The notes: generated from the letters alone by a model not told the origin. Shown: positions 13,953 to 21,861, counted from the stretch's first letter. The stretch is DNA of 64,000 nucleotides from an uncultured Collinsella sp. (GCA_958369225.1 CATXID010000003.1:186001-250000); one strand, 5' to 3'. Program-made: numbers and translations.

Positions 13953-16730
13953 ATGATTCTCAACGGACCGGGAATTAGCTACACCGAGCCCGATATCGGT
14001 TCGGAGTTCGTGCCGCCGCTGCCGGAGCATCCGCGCGAGGCCATCGTCAAGCTGTGCGAGCACTGCACCAACCGTCTGCTGCATCGCGACGAGCTGCTGG
14101 GCTACGAGTACTGGTCGTTTGCCGAGGCCGCAACCGACGAGCAAGCCGAAGTGCTCTGCAAGATGAAGATGCGCCGTCCCTATACGCTGCCCGAGATGGT
14201 CAAGCTCACCGGCATGCCCGAGGCAGATATCGAGAAGATGCTCGACGACATGAGCTACACGGGCCTGCTCGAGTACAACTGGGAAAACCCCGAGCGCGCC
14301 AAGCAGTGGGTGCTGCCCATGCTGGTGCCGGGTTCCGCCGAGTTCCTCAACATGCGCGTGAGCCAGCTCGAGGAGCATCCGGTCTATGCCAAGTTCTTTG
14401 AGCAGGCATCCAAAGGCCCGCTGTCCAAGGCTACGCCGATGGTGCCGCCCGGAGGCGCCGGCATCGGCATGCACGTCATTCCGGTCGAGAAGGCTATCGA
14501 TGCTTCGAGCACCTCGGTGCCTATTGAGCATATCGAGCACTGGCTCGACAAATACGATGGCAAATATGCCGCCAGCACCTGCAGCTGCCGCGCGAGCCGT
14601 CGCGTGATGGGCGAGGGCTGCGCCGACGACCCGGCCGATTGGTGCATCGCCGTGGGCGATATGGCCGACTACGTGGTCGAGACCGATCGCGGCCATTACG
14701 TGACCCGTGACGAGGTTTACGACATCCTGCGCCAGGCCGAGGACAACGGCTTTGTGCACCAGATCACCAATATCGACGGCGAGAACAAGATCTTCGCCAT
14801 CTGCAACTGCAACGTCAACGTGTGCTACGCCCTGCGCACCTCGCAGCTGTTCAACACGCCCAACCTGTCGCGCTCGGCCTATGTCGCCAAGGTCGAGAAG
14901 GACAAGTGCGTGGCCTGCGGTCGCTGCGTTGAGGTGTGTCCGGCTGGCGCCGCCAAGCTGGGCCAGAAGCTCTGCAGCAAGAAGGCCGGCGGACAGGTGC
15001 CCGAGTATCCGCGCCAGGAGCTGCCCGATGCCACCAAGTGGGACCATACCAAGTGGTCGCCCAACTACCGCAACGACAACCGCATCGAGACGCATGAGTC
15101 CGGCACCGCTCCCTGCAAGACGGCCTGCCCCGCGCATGTCGCCGTTCAAGGCTATTTGAAGCTCGCGGCTCAGGGCCGCTATGACGAGGCCCTAGCGCTC
15201 ATCAAGCGCGAGAACCCGCTGCCCGCTATCTGCGGCCGTGTGTGCAACCGCCGCTGTGAGGATGCCTGTACCCGCGGCCGTGTGGACGCCGCCGTGGCTA
15301 TCGACGAGGTCAAAAAGTTCATCGCCCAGCGCGATCTGGACGCCGCGACCCGCTATGTCCCACCTGTGGTGACCCCGACGCGTGCCGGCGGCTTCGACCA
15401 GAAGATCGCCATCATCGGTGCCGGCCCGGCCGGTCTGTCCTGTGCCTTCTATCTGGCCGAGAAGGGCTACAAGCCCGTTGTATTCGAGAAGAACGAGCGC
15501 CCGGGCGGTATGCTCACCTACGGTATTCCCAGCTTTAAGCTGCAGAAGGACGTTATCGAGGCCGAGGTCGAGGTCATTCGCCTGATGGGTGCCGAGTTCC
15601 GCTATGGCGTGGAGGTCGGTCGCGATGTGACGCTCGACGAGCTGCGCGAGCAGGGCTTTAAGGCCTTCTACGTGGCCATTGGCTGCCAGGGCGGCCGCCT
15701 TGCCGGCATTCCGGGCGAGGATGCCGAGGACGTGACCGTGGCCGTCGACTTTTTGCGCGAGGTCAACAGTGGCAAGATCGACGCGCTGCCCGGCCGCACC
15801 ATCGTGGTGGGCGGCGGCAACGTGGCTATCGATGTCGCGCGCAACGCCTGCCGCCTGGGCTCCGAGCACGTTGAGATGTTCTGCCTGGAGAGCGAGGCCC
15901 AGATGCCCGCGAGCGAGGAGGAGCGTCGCGAGGCCATTGAGGACGGCGCCCATATCAGCTGCGGCTGGGGCCCCAAGGAGGTTCACCTGGACGAGACCGG
16001 TCGTGTGTGCGGCATCACCTTCAAGCGCTGCACGCGTGTCTTTGACGACGAGGGCCGGTTTGCGCCCGAGTACGACGAGAACGATCTGCGCCGTGTCGAT
16101 GCCGACCGTGTCGTCATGTCGATTGGCCAATCCATTGTGTGGGGCGACCTGCTGGTTGGCTCCAAGGTAGAGCTTGGCCGCGGCCAGGGTGCTCTTGCCG
16201 ACCCCCAGACCTACCAGACCGCCGAGCCCGACATCTTTGTGGGCGGCGACGTCTATACCGGTCCGAGCTTTGCCATCGACGCCATCGCCGCCGGTCACGA
16301 GGCCGCCGTCTCCATCCATCGCTTTGTGCAGCCGGGCTCCACGCTCACCATCGGCCGCAACCAGCGCCGCTACACCGCGCTCGACCGCGACGATGTCGTG
16401 ATCGAGAGCTACGACAACGCGAGCCGCGAGGTTGCCCACGTGGACCGCGAGCGCGAGAAGGCTGCGCCCTTTAGCGAGTACGTCGAGACCTTTACCGAAG
16501 AGCAGGTGCGCGCCGAGACCGCCCGTTGCCTGGGTTGCGGTGCCTCGATCGTCGACCCCAACAAGTGCATCGGCTGCGGCCTGTGTACCACCAAGTGCGC
16601 GTTCGACGCCATCCATCTGGATCGCGACCGCCCCGAGTGCTCCACGATGGTCAAATACGAGCAAAAGCTCCCAAGCCTCGGCAAGTACGCGCTCAAGCGC
16701 GCCATCAAGATTAAATTTGGGAAGAAGTAA
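13953..16730 (+). CDS. GltD-like Fe-S flavoprotein oxidoreductase with ferredoxin domains
   Basis: A 925-residue cytoplasmic redox enzyme. The N-terminal part (1-310) has unusual cysteine clusters (STCSCRASRR, GCADDPADWC, CNCNVNVC). A ferredoxin motif CVACGRCVEVCPAG lies at about 318. The glutamate-synthase beta-type Fe-S region (CKTACPAH, CGRVCNRRCEDAC) follows at 388-445. The FAD site IIGAGPAGLSCAFYL is near 487 and a second dinucleotide site VVGGGNVAIDVARNA near 618. A C-terminal ferredoxin motif CIGCGLCTTKCAF lies near 872. It probably moves electrons between NAD(P)H, FAD and Fe-S partners; the substrate is unknown. The start at 13953 follows GAAGGGA. The frame continues open upstream to 13620, but that would overlap the operators. 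It is regulated with the DUF5692 gene by TetR. Confidence 0.88.
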   Translation: MILNGPGISYTEPDIGSEFVPPLPEHPREAIVKLCEHCTNRLLHRDELLGYEYWSFAEAATDEQAEVLCKMKMRRPYTLPEMVKLTGMPEADIEKMLDDMSYTGLLEYNWENPERAKQWVLPMLVPGSAEFLNMRVSQLEEHPVYAKFFEQASKGPLSKATPMVPPGGAGIGMHVIPVEKAIDASSTSVPIEHIEHWLDKYDGKYAASTCSCRASRRVMGEGCADDPADWCIAVGDMADYVVETDRGHYVTRDEVYDILRQAEDNGFVHQITNIDGENKIFAICNCNVNVCYALRTSQLFNTPNLSRSAYVAKVEKDKCVACGRCVEVCPAGAAKLGQKLCSKKAGGQVPEYPRQELPDATKWDHTKWSPNYRNDNRIETHESGTAPCKTACPAHVAVQGYLKLAAQGRYDEALALIKRENPLPAICGRVCNRRCEDACTRGRVDAAVAIDEVKKFIAQRDLDAATRYVPPVVTPTRAGGFDQKIAIIGAGPAGLSCAFYLAEKGYKPVVFEKNERPGGMLTYGIPSFKLQKDVIEAEVEVIRLMGAEFRYGVEVGRDVTLDELREQGFKAFYVAIGCQGGRLAGIPGEDAEDVTVAVDFLREVNSGKIDALPGRTIVVGGGNVAIDVARNACRLGSEHVEMFCLESEAQMPASEEERREAIEDGAHISCGWGPKEVHLDETGRVCGITFKRCTRVFDDEGRFAPEYDENDLRRVDADRVVMSIGQSIVWGDLLVGSKVELGRGQGALADPQTYQTAEPDIFVGGDVYTGPSFAIDAIAAGHEAAVSIHRFVQPGSTLTIGRNQRRYTALDRDDVVIESYDNASREVAHVDREREKAAPFSEYVETFTEEQVRAETARCLGCGASIVDPNKCIGCGLCTTKCAFDAIHLDRDRPECSTMVKYEQKLPSLGKYALKRAIKIKFGKK

Positions 16731-16867
16731 GAAACGCAACAAGCAGGAGAACGGCGCAGAGAGCGGTTGGACAGCGAGCGAGTCCCAGGCGTGGCGAGGT
16801 GCCTTGAAAGAGGAGGGCATAGGGCTTTTGCCCATGCCCGACGATTGAAAGGCAGATCGCCCGTCTG

Positions 16868-16913
16868 GGGCTCGCGCAGCGTCAAGCCGACCGCCGTTCG
16901 TTAGAACGGCGGA
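16868..16913. repeat. Palindromic REP-like element, copy 2, beside the hypA ribosome site
   Basis: CCGCCGTTC and GAACGGCGG pair around GTTA. The whole element is nearly the reverse complement of 3094-3139, including the GCGCAGCGTC flank. The last bases of the stem run into GGAAGG, the ribosome-binding site of hypA, so folding could affect hypA translation. Confidence 0.7.
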
Positions 16914-16923
16914 AGGAATAAAA

Positions 16924-17352
16924 GTGCACGAGCTCGGAATTGTCTATCACATTATTCGCGATGTCGAGAATGCGGCGCGCGCCAATGGCGTGAGTCGCGT
17001 TTCGAGCGTGACGTTGCTGCTGGGCGAGGTCTCGGGCGTCGTTCCCGACCTGCTGCTCGATGCTTGGCGCTGGGCGGCAGATAAAAAGCTTATCACGCAG
17101 GGCGCGGAGCTTATCGTGGAGCCTGTCGAGGCCGTGACGCATTGCGAGGCGTGCGGCCGCGACTATGCGACAGTCGAGCACGGCAAGACCTGCCCCCATT
17201 GCGGCAGCGGCGAAACATACCTGCTGCAGGGCCAGGAGGTCATGATCAAGCAGATTGAGACCCCCGGCGAGGATCCGGCAGACGCTGCCCCCGACGGTCC
17301 TTCTGACGCCCCCGACGCCGTCGACGCCGCCAACCCCCTCCACATCGCCTAA
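16924..17352 (+). CDS. hypA: HypA nickel metallochaperone
   Basis: HypA delivers nickel to [NiFe] hydrogenase (or urease) maturation with HypB. The 142-residue protein starts with GTG and reads VHELGIVYHII, matching the family's MHE nickel-binding N-terminus. The structural zinc site has two CxxC pairs (HCEACGRDY and TCPHCGSGE). The C-terminus has an extra acidic tail of about 30 residues (GEDPADAAPDGPSDAPDAVD) beyond the usual ~115-residue length. GGAAGG precedes the start. No hydrogenase or other hyp gene is nearby, so it is an orphan copy in this window. Confidence 0.93.
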   Translation: MHELGIVYHIIRDVENAARANGVSRVSSVTLLLGEVSGVVPDLLLDAWRWAADKKLITQGAELIVEPVEAVTHCEACGRDYATVEHGKTCPHCGSGETYLLQGQEVMIKQIETPGEDPADAAPDGPSDAPDAVDAANPLHIA

Positions 17353-17356
17353 CTTG

Positions 17357-17408
17357 GTCGTTGGGGACGTTCTTAAATGACTAGCCGTTTAAGAACGTCC
17401 CCAACGAC
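17357..17408. repeat. Dispersed palindromic repeat (GGGGACGTTCTTAAA family)
   Basis: A 21-bp perfect stem (17357-17377 with 17388-17408, core GGGGACGTTCTTAAA) and a 10-base loop ATGACTAGCC. It begins five bases after the hypA stop. It may also serve as a terminator, but the same unit recurs far from gene ends elsewhere. Confidence 0.8.
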
Positions 17409-17728
17409 TACTTGCGCTAGTACATAAGTCATGCTAATAGTCAAGTTATGTCTGTTTAAACAAAATAGCGGCAGTACAAGCGCATTCGCGCTTGCCTAAA
17501 ATCGATATTAATGAACAGTATGCTTGTATCTGTAAAATGCATGGCTTGATGAGCGACGCCTTGGCGTGTAATGAGTCAAAAAGCAGTAACGTAATCAACT
17601 TGTAACAAACCTAGACGTTTAAACAAATAATCCAACCTTTTGCGAATTTAGCCCTAATTCCACAAACTAAACAGGTATACTTCCTTAATGTCGTGTAGGG
17701 AATACGTAGACAAAAAGGAGGTTATGTG
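17409..17728 (+). promoter_or_regulatory. AT-rich upstream region of the mannose PTS operon
   Basis: This 320-base region is much less GC-rich than its surroundings and has no gene. It contains two identical 11-bp sites GTTTAAACAAA at 17454-17464 and 17617-17627, the second about 100 bases before the first gene. These are candidate regulator sites. I could not assign promoter boxes with confidence. Confidence 0.45.
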
Positions 17729-18718
17729 ATGGTAAGTATTGTTCTTGCTAGCCATGGTGACTTGGCGGCTGGAATCAAGCAGACGGGCTCGATGGTCTTT
17801 GGCGATCAGCCGTCTGTTGCCGTGGTCTCGCTCGAGCCGAGCATGGGCCCCGACGACTTCCGTGCCAAGGTCGAGGAAGCAGTCGCTTCCTTCGAGGACC
17901 AGGAGCAGGTGCTCTTCCTCGTTGATCTGTGGGGCGGCACGCCGTTCAACCAGATCAGCGGGCTCATCGAGGGCCACGATTCCTGGGCTATCGTCACCGG
18001 TGTCAACCTGCCTATGCTCATCGAGGCATATTCGCAGCGCTTTGACGCAAAGAACACTGCACATGCGATCGCAAAACATCTCGTGACTGAGGCTAAGGCT
18101 GGCGTGCGCGTCAAGCCCGAGTCTCTGGAGCCCGAGGAGAAGAAGCCGGCTGCGGCCGCCGCTGCTCCTGCAGGCGCCATCCCTCCGGGAACGGTCATCG
18201 GCGATGGGCACATCAAGATCGCCCACGTCCGTATCGACACCCGTCTGCTTCATGGTCAGGTGGCCACCACGTGGACCAAGCAGATCAACCCCAACCGCAT
18301 CATCGTGGTTTCCGACGGCGTTGCTCACGACGAGCTCCGCAAGACCATGATCGAGCAGGCTGCCCCTCCGGGAGTCCATGCCAACGTCGTGCCCATCAAG
18401 AAGATGGCCGAGGTCGTCAAGGACACGCGCTTTGGTGACACCAAGGCCATGCTGCTGTTCGAGAACCCGCAGGATCTGCTCAGGGCCATCGAGGCCGGCG
18501 TCGACATCAAGGAAGTCAACATCGGTTCTATGGCTCACTCCAAGGGCAAGGTCGTCGTCACCAACGCCGTTGCTATGGGCGATGATGACGTCAAGACTCT
18601 CGAGGCCCTCAAGGCCAAGGGCGTCAAGTTCGAGGTCCGCAAGGTTCCTTCGGATTCCTCCGAGGATCTCGACGCCATGTTGAAGAAAGCTAAGGCCGAA
18701 CTGGCCGCTCAAGCATAG
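17729..18718 (+). CDS. manX: PTS mannose-family EIIAB component
   Basis: This cytoplasmic phosphotransferase subunit carries phosphate from HPr to the sugar crossing through EIIC/EIID. The EIIA(Man) domain (1-~125) has the active histidine in LASHGDLAAG (His10). An Ala/Pro linker (about 130-152, EEKKPAAAAAAPAGA) leads to the EIIB domain (about 158-329), with its active histidine in RIDTRLLHGQV. Length, order and linker match ManX. The ATG at 17729 follows AAAGGAGG; a GTG three bases earlier is less likely. It is the first gene of manX-manY-manZ-DUF956. Substrate could be mannose, glucose, fructose or an amino sugar. Confidence 0.95.
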   Translation: MVSIVLASHGDLAAGIKQTGSMVFGDQPSVAVVSLEPSMGPDDFRAKVEEAVASFEDQEQVLFLVDLWGGTPFNQISGLIEGHDSWAIVTGVNLPMLIEAYSQRFDAKNTAHAIAKHLVTEAKAGVRVKPESLEPEEKKPAAAAAAPAGAIPPGTVIGDGHIKIAHVRIDTRLLHGQVATTWTKQINPNRIIVVSDGVAHDELRKTMIEQAAPPGVHANVVPIKKMAEVVKDTRFGDTKAMLLFENPQDLLRAIEAGVDIKEVNIGSMAHSKGKVVVTNAVAMGDDDVKTLEALKAKGVKFEVRKVPSDSSEDLDAMLKKAKAELAAQA

Positions 18719-18736
18719 TAAAGGAGGGTCCGATAC

Positions 18737-19555
18737 ATGTCTGCAATCACTATTCTGCTTGTTGCGATTGTCGCGTTGCTTGCCGGTATGGAAGGCATTC
18801 TGGATGAGTTCCAGTTCCATCAGCCGCTCGTGGCATGCACGCTTATCGGTCTCGTAACCGGTCACCTTCAGGAGGGCATCCTCCTGGGCGGTTCGCTCCA
18901 GATGATGGCCCTTGGCTGGGCTAACGTCGGCGCCGCCGTCGCGCCTGACGCCGCTCTGGCCTCGGTCGCCTCTTCGATCATCATGGTGCTCGCCCTCAAC
19001 GGCGGCGCCACCGATTCGGGCAAGGCCGTTACCGCCGCTATCGCCGTCGCCGTCCCGCTGTCGGTCGCTGGTCTGTTCCTGACCATGATCTGCCGTACCC
19101 TGGCTACCGCTATCGCTCACGCCATGGACGGTTGCGCCGAGAAGGGCGACTTCGCCGGCATCGAGCGCTGGCAGTACGCTGCTATCCTCATGCAGGGCCT
19201 TCGTATCGCCATCCCGGCAGTACTTCTGTGCATCATCCCGGCCGAGGCTGTTACCAACGCGCTTAACGCTATGCCCGACTGGCTGTCCGGCGGCATGGCT
19301 GTCGGCGGCGGCATGGTCGCTTCCGTCGGTTACGCCATGGTCATCAACATGATGGCCACCAAGGAGACCTGGCCGTTCTTCATCCTCGGCTTTGTCCTTG
19401 CTGCCATCCCTCAGCTCACGCTGATCGCCCTTGGCCTCATCGGCATCTCCCTTGCCCTCATCTACCTTGGCCTTAAGGATCTGGCCAAGCAGGGTGGCGG
19501 CATGAGCGGTGGCTCCGGTGACCCGCTCGGCGATATTCTGAATGATTACGAGTAG
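18737..19555 (+). CDS. manY: PTS mannose-family EIIC component
   Basis: This is a 272-residue membrane channel subunit of the mannose-class PTS, which works with EIID. It has about seven to eight hydrophobic spans and the family hallmarks FQFHQPLVACTLIGLVTGH, GGSLQMMALGWANVGAA and PD(A)ALASVASSI. AAGGAGG lies upstream. The gene begins 18 bases after the EIIAB stop and ends 16 bases before the EIID start, so it is in the same operon. Confidence 0.96.
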   Translation: MSAITILLVAIVALLAGMEGILDEFQFHQPLVACTLIGLVTGHLQEGILLGGSLQMMALGWANVGAAVAPDAALASVASSIIMVLALNGGATDSGKAVTAAIAVAVPLSVAGLFLTMICRTLATAIAHAMDGCAEKGDFAGIERWQYAAILMQGLRIAIPAVLLCIIPAEAVTNALNAMPDWLSGGMAVGGGMVASVGYAMVINMMATKETWPFFILGFVLAAIPQLTLIALGLIGISLALIYLGLKDLAKQGGGMSGGSGDPLGDILNDYE

Positions 19556-19571
19556 GAGGGGAGTGATACAT

Positions 19572-20492
19572 ATGGCAGAGAACAAGATTCAGCTCACCAA
19601 GGCTGACCGCAAGAAGGTTTGCTTCCGTCATCAGTTCCTTCAGGGCTCGTGGAACTACGAGCGTATGCAGAACGGCGGCTGGTGCTTCGCAATGATCCCT
19701 GCGATCAAGAAGCTCTACACCAGCAAGGATGACCAGATTGCCGCCCTTAAGCGCCACCTGGAGTTCTATAACACCCACCCCTATGTTTCCGCCCCCGTCA
19801 TTGGCGTCACCCTCGCCCTCGAGGAGGAGCGCGCCAACGGTGCTCCGATTGACGACGTCGCCATTCAGGGCGTCAAGGTCGGTATGATGGGCCCGCTCGC
19901 CGGCGTCGGCGACCCCGCCTTCTGGTTCACCCTTCGCCCGATTCTGGGCGCTCTGGGCGCTTCCCTGGCCCTGTCCGGCAGCATCGCCGGTCCGCTGCTG
20001 TTCTTCTTCGCGTGGAACATCATCCGTTACGCCTTCCTGTGGTACACGCAGGAGTTTGGCTACAAGGTCGGCTCCTCCATCGCCAAGGACCTCTCCGGCG
20101 GTCTGATGGGCAAGGTCACCGAGGGTGCTTCCATCCTTGGTATGTTCATCATCGGCGCCCTGGTTGAGCGCTGGGTGTCCATCTCCTTCACCCCGGTCGT
20201 CTCCAAGGTCACGCAGTCTGCTGGCGCCTTTATCGACTGGGCTAACCTGCCCTCCGGTTCTGAGGGTGTCAAGGAAGCACTGACGATGTATAACTCCATC
20301 GGCGGTACTGCCCTTGATCAGGTCAAGGTCACTACGCTTCAGGCCAACCTCGATCAGCTTATCCCCGGCCTTGCCGCCGTGTGCCTGACCCTGCTGGTCT
20401 GCAAGCTCCTCAAGAAGAAGGTCAGCCCGATCGTCATCATCCTGGCCCTCTTCGCCGTCGGCATCATCGGTCGCGTCTGCGGCTTCATGTAA
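19572..20492 (+). CDS. manZ: PTS mannose-family EIID component
   Basis: This is a 306-residue membrane subunit paired with EIIC. The N-terminus KKVCFRHQFLQGSWNYERMQNGGW is the family signature; the signature run includes WNYERMQNGG. GVKVGMMGPLAGVGDPAFW is a second conserved block. The membrane spans are mainly in the last two thirds. The ATG at 19572 with AGGAGGGGAG upstream is preferred over the open frame start at 19542, which would overlap EIIC. Confidence 0.96.
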   Translation: MAENKIQLTKADRKKVCFRHQFLQGSWNYERMQNGGWCFAMIPAIKKLYTSKDDQIAALKRHLEFYNTHPYVSAPVIGVTLALEEERANGAPIDDVAIQGVKVGMMGPLAGVGDPAFWFTLRPILGALGASLALSGSIAGPLLFFFAWNIIRYAFLWYTQEFGYKVGSSIAKDLSGGLMGKVTEGASILGMFIIGALVERWVSISFTPVVSKVTQSAGAFIDWANLPSGSEGVKEALTMYNSIGGTALDQVKVTTLQANLDQLIPGLAAVCLTLLVCKLLKKKVSPIVIILALFAVGIIGRVCGFM

Positions 20493-20548
20493 GCACGCTT
20501 CGGCTTAAGACCGAGAGAAGCTAGACAAGGGCTTTTGAGCCATTGAAA

Positions 20549-20596
20549 CGGACCGCACCCGGTGGGTACACTGGATGCGGTCCGATTGTTTTATTT
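20549..20596 (+). terminator. Terminator between EIID and DUF956 genes
   Basis: CGGACCGCA(C)CCGG pairs with CTGGATGCGGTCCG in a 13-14-bp stem with one or two mismatches, followed by ATTGTTTTATTT. It lies about 55 bases after the EIID stop and ends close to the DUF956 ribosome site. It should reduce readthrough into DUF956. Confidence 0.8.
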
Positions 20597-20612
20597 GGAG
20601 GGCGAGGCGCGC

Positions 20613-21011
20613 ATGGCGCAATCTCAGAACAGCACGGTCGATCTGGCAACGCCGGCAACCTGCCTGATGGGGCTTACCAGCCACGGCAACGTGATGGTGG
20701 GCAATAAGGCGTTTGAGTACTATAACGAGCGCAATCCCGAGGATTATATTCAGATCCCGTGGGACGAGGTCGACTATATTGCCGCCGAGGTTTTGCGCGG
20801 CACCAAGAAGATCGCGCGTTTTGCCATTTTTACCAAGGATAACGGTCACTTTACGTTTTCGACGCGCGACGACAAAGAGACGCTGCGCGCGGTTCGCAAG
20901 TACGTTGACGAGGACAAGCTCGTGCGCTCGCCCGACTTCATCGATGTGACCGCCAAGGGCGCCAAGAGCATTCCCTCCGTTATCAAAAACCTCTTCCACA
21001 AAGGTAACTAG
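20613..21011 (+). CDS. DUF956 protein of the mannose PTS operon (ManO-like)
   Basis: A 132-residue cytoplasmic protein of the DUF956 family, which is nearly always encoded next to mannose-class PTS genes in Gram-positive bacteria. Motifs are ATCLMGLTSHGNVMVGNKAFEYY (in two conserved halves, LMGLTSHGNVM and GNKAFEYY), IQIPWDEVDYI and FTKDNGHFTFSTRDDKE. The role is thought to be regulatory but is not established. The ATG at 20613 with GGAGG upstream is preferred to the longer frame at 20562. It is separated from manZ by a terminator, so its level may be lower. Confidence 0.88.
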   Translation: MAQSQNSTVDLATPATCLMGLTSHGNVMVGNKAFEYYNERNPEDYIQIPWDEVDYIAAEVLRGTKKIARFAIFTKDNGHFTFSTRDDKETLRAVRKYVDEDKLVRSPDFIDVTAKGAKSIPSVIKNLFHKGN

Positions 21012-21066
21012 TCGCCTGCGACGTTCTTAAACGACTAGTCATTAAAGAACATCCCCAATGACTATC
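21004..21066. repeat. Dispersed palindromic repeat (GACGTTCTTAAACGACTAG family)
   Basis: Arms around GACGTTCTT and AAGAACATCCCC with the centre ACGACTAGTCATT give a degenerate copy of the 17357 element. It begins inside the last codons of the DUF956 gene and sits just before tRNA-Arg. Confidence 0.7.
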
Positions 21067-21128
21067 ACTTCGAAGAGTAGCTATACGCTGCATTACAACG
21101 GCGTAAATCTGCTACACTAGTACAACAT

Positions 21129-21204
21129 GCCTCCGTAGCTCAGGGGATAGAGCACCGCTCTCCTAAAGCGGGTGTCGACGGTTCGAATCCGCCCGGGGGC
21201 ACCA
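21129..21204 (+). tRNA. tRNA-Arg (anticodon CCT)
   Basis: A complete cloverleaf is visible. The acceptor stem GCCTCCG pairs with CGGGGGC. The D arm is AGCTCAGGGGATAGAGC. The anticodon stem CCGCT/AGCGG holds the loop CTCCTAA, giving anticodon CCT. The T arm is CGACGGTTCGAATCCGCC-like, and the 3' ACCA is encoded. Its 3' half (from 21160) is the left attachment site of the integrated element and is repeated at 30842-30887. Confidence 0.97.
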
Positions 21205-21205
21205 G
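21160..21205. repeat. attL, left attachment repeat
   Basis: This is the 3' half of tRNA-Arg plus one base, identical over 46 bases to 30842-30887. Integration at this point leaves the tRNA intact. Confidence 0.93.
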
Positions 21206-21213
21206 AGAAATAG

Positions 21214-21249
21214 CAGGTCAGACGGTATAAATCGTCTGACCTGTTTCTG
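21214..21249 (+). terminator. Terminator after tRNA-Arg (inside element)
   Basis: CAGGTCAGACG pairs perfectly with CGTCTGACCTG around GTATAAAT, followed by TTTCTGT. It lies ten bases beyond the tRNA and would end its transcript in the integrated state. Confidence 0.85.
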
Positions 21250-21270
21250 TATGGATAGGGGTAAAACCCG

Positions 21271-21356
21271 CCTGAGGGGTGAAAAAGAGGTGAAAGTTCA
21301 TTCTATGGGGAAAACATCGCGACTTCATATTTCACCCCAGAGTTTCACCCTCAGGG
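21271..21356. repeat. Inverted GGGTGAAA/TTTCACCC repeats, candidate integrase arm sites (left)
   Basis: CCTGAGGGGTGAAA and TGAAA on the left face TTTCACCCCAGAG and TTTCACCCTCAGG on the right, forming an imperfect inverted repeat. The 21-bp stretch at 21275-21295 (AGGGGTGAAAAAGAGGTGAA and one more base) recurs exactly at 30714-30734 near the other end. Such paired repeats inside both ends suit arm-type integrase or excisionase binding. The gap up to the XRE gene holds no convincing gene. Confidence 0.6.
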
Positions 21357-21561
21357 CCGGTTTTCAACCCTTCCCACAGCCTACGGGCTGGATGTGGGAC
21401 CCTCCGGCTATGGAAAGCGTTGAAAACCTAGGCTGTCGTTGCCGTAGGGCAAGCCAGTTTCCGGCAGCCTTTGATATCTTTTGATTGCTATTGAAGCCCC
21501 GTTGGACATTAGATGACGTTGGAAGTCTGTCCTTTCGTTCTAATTCGATTTGCGCTCTGTC

Positions 21562-21792
21562 TTATTTGACAAAGAGGTCAGAGTTGAAGAACTCTTTCAG
21601 GGAAACGCCGAGCCCTTGTGCAATCCGGTCGATATTTTCAATTGATATGTTCCGCTTGCCGGTTTCGACCTCAGCGAAGTATGTTCGGGACATTTCGATA
21701 GAGTACGCAATAGTTTCCTGGCTATAGCCGAGTTCGTTTCTCAACTCTTTTATTCTCAGCCCGACCCTCATCTTTATATCTAACTGAGTCAT
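21562..21792 (-). CDS. XRE-family helix-turn-helix regulator
   Basis: A 76-residue Cro/C1-type DNA-binding protein, almost entirely one HTH domain (about 8-65): VGLRIKELRNELGYSQETIA, then MSRTYFAEVETGKRNISI and IDRIAQGLGVSLKEFF. This size is typical of phage and mobile-element regulators. The ATG at 21792 follows AGGAGG; a GTG six bases earlier would lie within that site. Divergent to the surface-protein gene, it probably controls it and itself through the repeats at 21789-21861. Confidence 0.93.
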   Translation of the reverse strand: MTQLDIKMRVGLRIKELRNELGYSQETIAYSIEMSRTYFAEVETGKRNISIENIDRIAQGLGVSLKEFFNSDLFVK

Positions 21793-21861
21793 TGGCACCT
21801 CCTAATAGGTTGTGCCAATGATTCGTTTCGGTTCTATATGAGTCACACCTATATGAGTGAC
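21789..21861. promoter_or_regulatory. Operator region of the XRE regulator
   Basis: An inverted repeat TCATTGGCAC (21789-21798) / GTGCCAATGA (21812-21821) overlaps the regulator's start codon. Two direct repeats CTATATGAGT(C/G)AC at 21834-21846 and 21849-21861 follow, 15 bases apart. All lie between the divergent regulator and surface-protein genes. Confidence 0.7.

Noticed and set aside
21251..21484. 77-residue frame near the left end of the element
   Set aside because: It runs through the inverted GGGTGAAA repeats, has no ribosome site and no protein-like pattern.
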